Assembly: GCF_022436705.1 (NCBI RefSeq) | Contig: NZ_JAKUHT010000019.1 | Span: 1 to 61,504, forward strand | Length of the DNA stretch: 61,504 nucleotides | Direction of reading: 5' to 3' | From: Nocardioides sp. CFH 31398 | GTDB taxonomy: Bacteria; Actinomycetota; Actinomycetes; Propionibacteriales; Nocardioidaceae | Part shown: piece after piece, positions 33,237 through 40,333 of the stretch | How the letters are laid out: each line of letters starts with the position of its first letter | How positions within the stretch are numbered: the first letter of the stretch is position 1 | Notes under the pieces: generated by a model | The model's database searches: none | What the model was told of the DNA's origin: nothing | What the model saw: the letters and a program-made list of their open reading frames with translations, nothing else | Program-made: the position numbers and the translations under genes

Positions 33237-33408
33237 GATGATCCTCTTCCCCACGACGCTTGCCCGAGATGCTGACCAGGTCTTTCCTGGCGTACGACAA
33301 GGTTAAGTTCCGCAAGGAATCCTCAACATTCACCGAACGGTTCTGCATCCGTAGTCACAAAGGACTACGCCGATCGGCGACGATCCGGGGTACCTGGAAC
33401 GGCTCCCG

Positions 33409-33414
33409 TATCCT
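33409..33414 (+). promoter_or_regulatory. Probable -10 element for leaderless ponA2-type transcript
   Basis: TATCCT ends seven bases before ATG 33422 and no Shine-Dalgarno is present. A small inverted repeat, GTAGTC-6-GACTAC (33351-33368), lies upstream in the whiB/ponA2 divergent region and could be an operator. Confidence 0.45.
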
Positions 33415-33421
33415 CGGCGGC

Positions 33422-35473
33422 ATGTCACGGCCTGCCTCCGAGCGCCCCCGCCCGCTCCGCATCGTCTCCCACCTCGGGGTGATGGTGGCGGTGGCGGCCG
33501 TCATGGGCGTGATCGTCGCGGGCCTGGCCATCCCCTTCGCCGGCGTCCTCGGCATCGGCGCGCGCAACGTCGCGCAGAGCATGGAGGACCTGCCGGAGGA
33601 GCTCGAGACCGAGGCCCTCCCGCAGCGCAGCAAGATCGTGGACGGCGCGGGCAACGTCATCGCGAACGTCTTCGACCAGAACCGCATGTCGGTGAAGCTG
33701 ACCGACGTCTCGCCGAAGATGCGCGAGGCGATCGTCGCGATCGAGGACTACCGCTTCTACCAGCACGGCGCCCTCGACCTCCGCGGCACGCTGCGCGCCC
33801 TGGTGACCAACCAGGCCAGCGACGGCGTCGTCCAGGGTGGCTCGTCGATCACCCAGCAGATGGTGAAGCTGACGCTGCAGCAGCAGGCCGACACCCCCGA
33901 GGAGCGTCAGGCCGCCACCGACGACACCTACGCCCGCAAGCTGCGCGAGCTGCGCTACGCGATCGCCTTCGAGGACAACTACTCCAAGGACTGGATCCTC
34001 GAGCGCTACCTGAACCTCGCCTACTTCGGCGACGGCGCCTACGGCATCCAGGCCGCCGCGGAGACCTACTTCGACAAGGACGCCGCCGACCTCAACGTGC
34101 GCGAGTCGGCCATGCTCGCCGGCCTGGTGCAGAACCCGTCGAACTACGACCCGACCAACTCCCCCGACCGCGCCCTGCAGCGCCGCAACGTCGTGCTGCA
34201 GCGCATGGCGGACCTCGACGTCATCAGCCAGAAGCAGGCGCGCAAGGAGAAGAAGCGCAACCTCGGGCTGAACGTCAACAAGCTCCAGAACGGCTGCGTC
34301 AGCTCGGAGGCCGCGTTCTTCTGCGACTACGTCCTGAAGTACCTCGCCGACGACGAGGATCTCGGCAAGAACCCCGCCGAGCGCCGCAGGACCATCCTCA
34401 CCGGCGGCCTGACCATCAAGACCACGATCGACACCCGCATGCAGGCGGCGGCGGACTCCGCGGTCGCCGGGACCGTCTTCCCGACCGACCAGGCCATCGG
34501 CGGCATCGCGATGATCCAGCCGGGCACGGGCGCGGTCCGCGCCATCTCGCAGTCGCGTCCGATGGGCGCCGACCAGGCGGCCGGCGAGACCTACCTCAAC
34601 TACGTCGTGCCCCAGCGGTACGGCGACTCCAACGGCTTCCAGCCCGGGTCGACGTTCAAGCTGTTCGTCGTCGCCGCGGCCCTCGAGCAGGGCATGTCGC
34701 CGTACGAGTCGATCTCGTCGCCCGAGACGGTCTCCCTGGACGCCGGGTCGTTCGAGGTGTGCGACGGCGAGTACTACGGCAGCTCCGAGGTGTGGAGCCC
34801 GTCGAACTCGACAACCAGCGGCACGATGAACATGTACTCGGGCACGCAGAACTCGGTGAACACCTACTTCGCGCAGCTCGAGCAGCGCACCGGGATCTGC
34901 GAGCCGTACACGCTCGCGCAGGAGATGGGTGTCGAGCTCGACAACCCCGAGACCGAGATGGTCCCGTCGTTCACGCTGGGCGTCTCCGACGTCAGCCCGC
35001 TCGAGATGGCCGAGGCGTACTCCACGTTCGCCGGGCGCGGCGTCCACTGCGCCGCCCGCCCGATCATCGACATCGCGGACGCCGCCGGGAACGTGCTGAA
35101 GACGTACGACGACCAGTGCGAGCAGGTGCTGTCGGAGAACACCGCCGACCGGATCAACGACATCCTCCGCGGCGTCATGGAGGGTGGCTTCGGCTCCGGT
35201 CTGCAGCTGACCCAGCCGTCGGCCGGCAAGACCGGCACGACGCAGGACGGCAAGGCCGTGTGGTTCAACGGCTACACCCCGAACCTCGCCACCGCCGCGA
35301 TGATCGCCGGCGCGAACGAGTTCGGTGAGCCCATCCCGCTGGCCGGCGTCCCCGTCGGCGGCGCCTACCGCCCGGTCTCCGGTTCCGGCTTCGCGGGACC
35401 GATGTGGGCCGACGCCATGCGCCAGGTCGACCCGATCCTCGACGACGAGGACTTCGTCCCGCCCGCGAGCTGA
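33422..35473 (+). CDS. Bifunctional penicillin-binding protein, PonA2-type
   Basis: A 683-residue class A PBP. A short cytoplasmic N-terminus and one TM (VMVAVAAVMGVIVAGLAIPF) precede the GT51 transglycosylase domain (catalytic E108 in EDYRFYQHGALDLRG; QGGSSITQQMVKLTL) and the transpeptidase domain (nucleophile S410 in GSTFK, S478 in SVN, K603 in KTGTT). It polymerises and crosslinks peptidoglycan. No C-terminal PASTA domain is visible, although the M. tuberculosis PonA2 has one. The upstream frame to 33260 is not used: no RBS, and a leaderless promoter fits ATG 33422. Confidence 0.94.
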   Translation: MSRPASERPRPLRIVSHLGVMVAVAAVMGVIVAGLAIPFAGVLGIGARNVAQSMEDLPEELETEALPQRSKIVDGAGNVIANVFDQNRMSVKLTDVSPKMREAIVAIEDYRFYQHGALDLRGTLRALVTNQASDGVVQGGSSITQQMVKLTLQQQADTPEERQAATDDTYARKLRELRYAIAFEDNYSKDWILERYLNLAYFGDGAYGIQAAAETYFDKDAADLNVRESAMLAGLVQNPSNYDPTNSPDRALQRRNVVLQRMADLDVISQKQARKEKKRNLGLNVNKLQNGCVSSEAAFFCDYVLKYLADDEDLGKNPAERRRTILTGGLTIKTTIDTRMQAAADSAVAGTVFPTDQAIGGIAMIQPGTGAVRAISQSRPMGADQAAGETYLNYVVPQRYGDSNGFQPGSTFKLFVVAAALEQGMSPYESISSPETVSLDAGSFEVCDGEYYGSSEVWSPSNSTTSGTMNMYSGTQNSVNTYFAQLEQRTGICEPYTLAQEMGVELDNPETEMVPSFTLGVSDVSPLEMAEAYSTFAGRGVHCAARPIIDIADAAGNVLKTYDDQCEQVLSENTADRINDILRGVMEGGFGSGLQLTQPSAGKTGTTQDGKAVWFNGYTPNLATAAMIAGANEFGEPIPLAGVPVGGAYRPVSGSGFAGPMWADAMRQVDPILDDEDFVPPAS

Positions 35474-35527
35474 CGGGGCTGTTCGGCAGACCGGCGCCGG
35501 CCGAGGGGCGAGCGCGAGCCGTCACCG

Positions 35528-35634
35528 CCGGTCGAGGTGCGAGCGGAGCGAGCCTCGAAACCCGGTGACGGACCGATCGTCGACCCGCGGGGTCTCGAGG
35601 CTCCTCGCTGGCGCTCGTCGCACCTCGACCAGCG
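35528..35634. repeat. Dispersed palindromic repeat, copy 4
   Basis: CCGGTCGAGGTGCGAGCGG and GAGCCTCGAAACCCGG are mirrored by GGGGTCTCGAGGCTCC and GCTCGTCGCACCTCGACC. It lies between the convergent ponA2-type and yqeY-like genes, where it probably ends both transcripts. Confidence 0.88.
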
Positions 35635-35647
35635 ACCGTGCCGTCGC

Positions 35648-36106
35648 TCAGGCCAGCTGGCGCTTGACCTCCGCGGCGACGGCGCCGCCGTCGGCGCGGC
35701 CCTTGGTCTGCGGGGTAACGACGCCCATGACGCGGCCCATCGCCTTCATCCCCTGCTCGGCGGCGCCGGTGTCGGCGATCGCCTTCTCGACGAGCGCGGT
35801 GATCTCGGCGTCGGTGAGCGGGGTGGGCAGGTAGTCCGCCAGGACCTCCGCCTCCGCGCGCTCGCGCTCGGCGCGCTCGGGGCGGTCGCCCTCGTCGTAC
35901 GCCGTCGCGGCCTCGCGGCGCCGCTTGGCCTCGCTGCTCAGGACGCCGACCACCTCGTCGTCGGTCAGCTCCTTCGCCGCCTTGCCCGCGACCTCGGCGT
36001 TGGTGATGGCGGTGAGCGCCATCCGCAGCGTGGAGGCGCGCAGCTCCTCGCGGGCCTTCATGGCCGTCGTGAGGTCGGTGCGGAGTCGGTCCTTCAGCGC
36101 GCTCAT
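35648..36106 (-). CDS. GatB/YqeY domain-containing protein
   Basis: A 152-residue YqeY-type protein: LKDRLRTDLTTAMKAREELRASTLRMALTAI, then LADYLPTPLTDAEI and GRVMGVVTPQTKGRADGGAV. The domain resembles the tail of GatB that binds tRNA, but stand-alone members have no assigned function. I chose ATG 36106 because CACAAT (36114-36119) sits seven bases upstream as a -10 for a leaderless mRNA; ATG 36115 would add three residues. It is divergent from the metallophosphoesterase gene with only 26 bp between starts. Confidence 0.9.
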   Translation of the reverse strand: MSALKDRLRTDLTTAMKAREELRASTLRMALTAITNAEVAGKAAKELTDDEVVGVLSSEAKRRREAATAYDEGDRPERAERERAEAEVLADYLPTPLTDAEITALVEKAIADTGAAEQGMKAMGRVMGVVTPQTKGRADGGAVAAEVKRQLA

Positions 36107-36132
36107 GAGCGCCATTGTGACAGCCTGGCCCG

Positions 36133-37059
36133 ATGCCTCCCACGCGGTTTCCCGCCCGCACCGCCCTGGCCCTGGGAGCCGTCGGGACGGGTGTCGCGGC
36201 GTACGCCGCCGCCGAGGCGCGGGCCTACACGCTGCGCCGCTTCGAGGTCCCGGCGCTGCCCGCCGGCCACGCGCCGCTGCGGGTGCTCCACCTCTCCGAC
36301 CTGCACCTGACCCCCGACCAGCGGGCGAAGCGGGAGTGGGTGCGCCGCCTCGCCGACCTCGAGCCCGACCTGGTCGTCGACACCGGCGACAACCTCGCCA
36401 GCCTGCGGGCGCTGCCCCCGCTGCTCGACGCGCTCGGGCCGCTCCTCGACGTCCCGGGGGTCTTCGTCCTCGGCTCGAACGACTACTTCGCGCCCGGCTT
36501 CCGCAACCCGCTGCGCTACCTGCTGCCCGACGACGGGAAGCGCAACACCCGCACCGAGCAGCTGCCCTGGCGGGAGATGAAGGCAGCCATGAGCGCTGCC
36601 GGCTGGCTCGACCTCACCAACACCGGTGGCGCCGTCCGCGTGCGCGGGACGGAGCTGCGGTTCGTCGGTGTCGACGACCCCCACCTGTCGTACGACGACC
36701 TGGCCGCCGTCCGCGGCGGCGCGGCCCACGACGGCGACGTGCGGATCGCGGTGGCGCACGCGCCGTACCTGCGCGTCCTCGACGCCTTCGCCGCCGACGA
36801 TCACGACCTCGTCCTGGCCGGGCACACGCACGGGGGCCAGGTCTGCCTGCCGTACGTCGGGGCGCTGACCACCAACTGCGACCTGGAGACCGCCCGCGCG
36901 AAGGGTCTGCACCGCCACCCCGCCGACTCCGCGCCGGGCGACCCGGGCTCCTCGGTCCTGCACGTCAGCGCGGGCCTGGGCACGAACCCGTGGCTGCGCT
37001 TCCGGACCGCCTGCCGCCCCGAGGCGAGCCTGCTGACCCTGGTCCCGCGACAGAGGTGA
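36133..37059 (+). CDS. Membrane-anchored metallophosphoesterase (Rv3683-like)
   Basis: A 308-residue calcineurin-like phosphoesterase. After an N-terminal hydrophobic stretch (TALALGAVGTGVAAYAA) come the metal-binding motifs VLHLSDLHL, DTGDN, VLGSNDYF, VAHAP and LAGHTHGGQ. The likely reaction is phosphomonoester or diester hydrolysis on the outer face of the membrane; the substrate is unknown. The position after ponA2 matches the M. tuberculosis gene order. Confidence 0.92.
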   Translation: MPPTRFPARTALALGAVGTGVAAYAAAEARAYTLRRFEVPALPAGHAPLRVLHLSDLHLTPDQRAKREWVRRLADLEPDLVVDTGDNLASLRALPPLLDALGPLLDVPGVFVLGSNDYFAPGFRNPLRYLLPDDGKRNTRTEQLPWREMKAAMSAAGWLDLTNTGGAVRVRGTELRFVGVDDPHLSYDDLAAVRGGAAHDGDVRIAVAHAPYLRVLDAFAADDHDLVLAGHTHGGQVCLPYVGALTTNCDLETARAKGLHRHPADSAPGDPGSSVLHVSAGLGTNPWLRFRTACRPEASLLTLVPRQR

Positions 37060-37126
37060 GGCCGATGCCGGGCGCGCCCCGGGCCTCGGGTATGCTCGCG
37101 GACGCCCGCGCAGGTGCGGCGGGCAT

Positions 37127-37203
37127 CGGGCTGTGGCGCAGCTTGGTAGCGCGCCTCGTTCGGGACGAGGAGGCCGCAGGTTCAAATCCTGTCAGCCCGA
37201 CCA
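37127..37203 (+). tRNA. tRNA-Pro (anticodon CGG)
   Basis: A 77-base cloverleaf with the CCA encoded. The acceptor stem CGGGCTG pairs with CAGCCCG. The anticodon stem CCTCG/CGAGG (37154-37158 with 37166-37170) holds the loop TTCGGGA, anticodon CGG at 37161-37163. The T-arm GGTTCAAATCC is present. It reads proline codon CCG. Confidence 0.97.
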
Positions 37204-37215
37204 GCACGTGCACGG

Positions 37216-37252
37216 AAACCCCTGGGTCTGCCCCGCAGGCCCGGGGGTTTTT
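37216..37252 (+). terminator. Rho-independent terminator of tRNA-Pro
   Basis: AAACCCCTGGGTCTG (37216-37230) pairs with CAGGCCCGGGGGTTT (37236-37250) with two G-U pairs and a 5-base loop, followed by a run of five T (37248-37252). It is a classical intrinsic terminator directly after the tRNA. Confidence 0.9.
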
Positions 37253-37256
37253 CCGA

Positions 37257-37285
37257 TTTACCGGGCCCGGCACGCTACCTAGAAT
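37257..37285 (+). promoter_or_regulatory. Promoter of the SARP-type regulator (leaderless)
   Basis: TTTACC (37257-37262), a 17-bp spacer, then TAGAAT (37280-37285). The ATG follows six bases later with no RBS, so transcription probably begins at the start codon. Confidence 0.6.
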
Positions 37286-37291
37286 CCCCCG

Positions 37292-40200
37292 ATGCCGACC
37301 GGCCTGCAGATCTCCGTCCTCGGGCCCGTGACCGCCGAGGTCGGTGGCACCGGCAGCACCCGCGGCGACCTCATGCCCGCCCTCCGCACGCTGCTCGCGG
37401 CGCTCGTCGTCGACGCACCCCGGGTGGTCGCCTCCGACACCCTCCGCGGGCGGATCTGGGACGACGAGTGGCAGGAGGGCACCGCCACCACCCTCCACAG
37501 CTATGTCTCGCGGCTGCGTCACCGCCTGGGCCGGGAGTCGCTGGTCACCCAGGCGCCGGGCTACCGGCTCGACGTGCCGCCGGACGCCGTGGACGCCGTC
37601 CGCTTCACCCGCCTGCTGCGCGAGGCCCGCCGCGAGCCCGACCCCGCCGTCGCCCGCGAGCACGTCACCGCCGCGGTGGACCTGTGGCACGGCGAGGCGT
37701 ACGCCGACGTCCCCCAGCGCTTCGCGCGGGTGGAGGCGGCGCGGCTGGCCGAGCAGCTGCTCGAGGCCCACGAGCTGGGCGCCGCTCTCGACCTGCGCCT
37801 GGGCCGGCACCACCAGGTGGTCGAGCAGATGTCGGCGCTCGTGGCCGCCGAACCCCTGCGCGAGGGCATGCGGGCGGCGCTGGTGCTCGCCCTCTACCGC
37901 GCCGGGCGGCAGGCCGCGGCCCTCGAGGTCTACGAGCAGGGCAGGCAGCACCTCGCCGAGGAGCTCGGCGTCGACCCCGGGCCGGCGCTGCGACGCCTGC
38001 ACGAGCAGGTGCTGCGCCAGGACCCGGAGCTCGACCCGCCCACCCCGACCGAGCCCTCGGACGGGCAGGCCCCCGCACCGCCCGCACCGCCCGCACCGCC
38101 CGCACCGCCCGCACCGCCCGCACCGGCTGCACTGGCCGCACCGGCGCCGACCGGCGCGGTCCCCCCACCGGATCCCGCCCCACCCAGCGGCCTGCCGGCG
38201 GTGCGGACGGGCCTCGTCGCACCCCCGACCACGCTGGTCGGACGCGACGCGCTCGTGCAGGACCTCGCGACGTCCCTGCTCGACGGGTCCCGCCTCGTGA
38301 CGCTCACCGGGCCCGGCGGTGTCGGCAAGACGCGGCTCGCGGTGGCGGTGACCGCGCGGGTCCGCGCGCACTTCGCCGACGGCGTCCTCATGCTCCCGCT
38401 CGCACCGATCCAGGACCCCCAGCTCGTCGTCCCGGCCATCACCTACGCGCTCGACCGGATGCTCGCGGAGCTCGCCCCCGACGAGGCCGCACCGCCCCCG
38501 ACCGGTGAGGCCCGCACGGACCTCGCCCACCGCCTGCGGGGACGCCGGGTGCTGCTGGTGCTCGACAACGTCGAGCACCTCCTCGAGGCCGCGGCCGACG
38601 TGGCCTGGCTGGTCGCCGCCGCCCCCGGGCTCAGCGTGCTCGCCACGAGCCGCGCCCCGTTGCGCGTCACCGGTGAGGAGGAGCGCCTCGTGGAGCCCCT
38701 CGGCGTCCCGGAGCCGGCCGCCGCCGCGGGCGGCCCCGCGGAGCGCGTCAGCCGGTCCCCCGCGGTGTCCCTGTTCGTCGAGCGCGCCCGGGCCGTCGCC
38801 CGGGGGTTCACCCTCGACGAGCGGAACGCCGCCACGGTCGCCGAGATCTGCCGCCGGCTCAGCGGCATCCCGCTGGCCCTCGAGCTGGCCGCCGCGCGCG
38901 TCCGACTCCTCGGACCCGAGGCCCTGCTGGAGCGGCTGGACGAGTCGCTCGACGCCGGACCCCGGGACCTGCCGGAGCGCCAACGCACCATGCAGGCGAC
39001 CCTCGACTGGAGCTACCGACTTCTCGACGACCCCGCGCAGCGGCTCTTCCGCCTGCTGGCCGTGTTCTCGGGCGGCTGGACCCTCGAGCTGCTGGCCGAC
39101 GTCGCCGGCCCGGACGCCGTCGTCGACCTCGAGGTGCTCGTCGAGCACTCGTTGGTGACCGTGACCTGGTCACCCGAGGGCCAGCCGCGCTACGCGATGC
39201 TGGAGCCGACCCGCCAGCACGCCCGGCGGCTCGCCTCCCCCGAGGAGCTCGCCGAGGTGGCCCGGGCCCACGCCGCCGCGTGCCTCGGCCTCGCCGAGAG
39301 GGCCAACCCCGGCTACCTCGCGCGCGACCAGGTGCACTGGCTGACCGTGATGGACGGGGAGCAGGCCAACGTGCTCGCCGCCTTCGACCACGGCGTCGCC
39401 TCCGGTGACCACGACACCGCCGCCCGCCTCACCTGGGCGCTGTGGGCCTACTGGTTCCTGCGCGGCCTGTCCGTCGTCGGTCGTCGGATCTGCGCGGTCG
39501 CGGTGACGCTGCCGGGGCTCGACCCCGTGGTCCGCTGCCGGGCGCACGTCGCCCACGCCACCGCGTGCTGGTCGATGGGCGACAAGGTGGCGGCGCGGGA
39601 GCAGTGGGAGGTCGCGCTCGACCTGGCCGACGCCGAGGGCGACCTGCTGTCGCAGGGCAACAGCCACGCCGGCCTCGGCATCGTCGCTCTGGCCTCGGCC
39701 GACATGGACACCGCCGAGTCCCACCACTCCCAGGCCCTCGCCGCCGCGGAGGCGTTGGCCGACGAGGGCGGCCCCGACGCGGCGTACGCCCCCTGGATCA
39801 TCGCCCTCAACCGCGTCTGGCTCGGCACCGCGCTCATGGCCACGGGCCGGGTGGAGGAGTCCCGCGGTCACTTCGACTTCGGCCTGCGGCTCGCCCAGGA
39901 GCGCGGGGACCGTCTCGCCACCTTCGTCGCGCTGTGGAACCTCGCCCGGATCGAGGCCACCACCGACGCGGCGTCCGCCCGGTCGCGCCTGGTCTCGGGC
40001 ATCCGCTACGCCTACGAGGTGGGCTACTTCTCGAACCTGGCCTACTTCCTCGACGCGCTGGTCGTCCTCGAGCTCCGCTCGCAGGACGACGCCGCCGACC
40101 TGCCCCGCCTCGCCGAGCTGCTCGGCGCGGCCGAGGCCGCGCGCCCCCTCGGTGGCGGACCGGGCTTCGGCAGCTACTACCTGCCCGACGACGAGGCCCG

Positions 40201-40315
40201 CGACGCCGCCGCCGCCGTCATCGCGGAGCGGCTCGGCGAGACGGCGTACGACGAGCGGCGCCACGTCGGTCACGCGCTCGACGTCGACCAGGTGCTCGAG
40301 CTCGTCACCGCCTGA
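37292..40315 (+). CDS. SARP/AfsR-type regulator with BTAD, NB-ARC ATPase and TPR-like regions
   Basis: A 1007-residue multidomain regulator. The N-terminal OmpR-like DNA-binding domain (about 5-95: LQISVLGPV, then LHSYVSRLRHRLG) is followed by the BTAD domain (about 100-245) and a Pro/Ala linker (about 250-312) encoded by a 9-bp tandem repeat. The NB-ARC/STAND ATPase has P-loop GPGGVGKT (341-348), VLLVLDNVEHL (Walker B) and GIPLALELAAAR (GxP). The rest is helical repeat-like, with alanine- and leucine-rich helices. Such proteins activate secondary-metabolite or stress genes. No biosynthetic cluster lies next to it, so its target is unknown. It is convergent with the Ser/Thr kinase, 18 bp apart. 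Confidence 0.93.
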   Translation: MPTGLQISVLGPVTAEVGGTGSTRGDLMPALRTLLAALVVDAPRVVASDTLRGRIWDDEWQEGTATTLHSYVSRLRHRLGRESLVTQAPGYRLDVPPDAVDAVRFTRLLREARREPDPAVAREHVTAAVDLWHGEAYADVPQRFARVEAARLAEQLLEAHELGAALDLRLGRHHQVVEQMSALVAAEPLREGMRAALVLALYRAGRQAAALEVYEQGRQHLAEELGVDPGPALRRLHEQVLRQDPELDPPTPTEPSDGQAPAPPAPPAPPAPPAPPAPAALAAPAPTGAVPPPDPAPPSGLPAVRTGLVAPPTTLVGRDALVQDLATSLLDGSRLVTLTGPGGVGKTRLAVAVTARVRAHFADGVLMLPLAPIQDPQLVVPAITYALDRMLAELAPDEAAPPPTGEARTDLAHRLRGRRVLLVLDNVEHLLEAAADVAWLVAAAPGLSVLATSRAPLRVTGEEERLVEPLGVPEPAAAAGGPAERVSRSPAVSLFVERARAVARGFTLDERNAATVAEICRRLSGIPLALELAAARVRLLGPEALLERLDESLDAGPRDLPERQRTMQATLDWSYRLLDDPAQRLFRLLAVFSGGWTLELLADVAGPDAVVDLEVLVEHSLVTVTWSPEGQPRYAMLEPTRQHARRLASPEELAEVARAHAAACLGLAERANPGYLARDQVHWLTVMDGEQANVLAAFDHGVASGDHDTAARLTWALWAYWFLRGLSVVGRRICAVAVTLPGLDPVVRCRAHVAHATACWSMGDKVAAREQWEVALDLADAEGDLLSQGNSHAGLGIVALASADMDTAESHHSQALAAAEALADEGGPDAAYAPWIIALNRVWLGTALMATGRVEESRGHFDFGLRLAQERGDRLATFVALWNLARIEATTDAASARSRLVSGIRYAYEVGYFSNLAYFLDALVVLELRSQDDAADLPRLAELLGAAEAARPLGGGPGFGSYYLPDDEARDAAAAVIAERLGETAYDERRHVGHALDVDQVLELVTA
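38072..38126 (+). repeat. In-frame 9-bp tandem repeat coding the regulator linker
   Basis: CCCGCACCG is repeated about six times without interruption and encodes a PAP-type linker between the BTAD and NB-ARC domains. The copy number is a likely site of strain variation without frameshift. Confidence 0.9.
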
Positions 40316-40333
40316 GCCCGCCCGACCAGGCGC

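Noticed and set aside
37127..37252. tRNA-Pro as an integration site of a genomic island
   Set aside because: The tRNA is followed by its own terminator and then a normal chromosomal-type gene; no integrase and no repeat of the tRNA 3' end was seen in the window.
38072..38126. CRISPR or intergenic satellite
   Set aside because: A short 9-bp in-frame repeat coding a Pro/Ala linker inside the SARP gene.
36965..39148. A 727-codon reverse frame opposite the SARP gene
   Set aside because: It is antisense to a clear SARP/NB-ARC protein, covers the tRNA-Pro and shows no recognisable domain.
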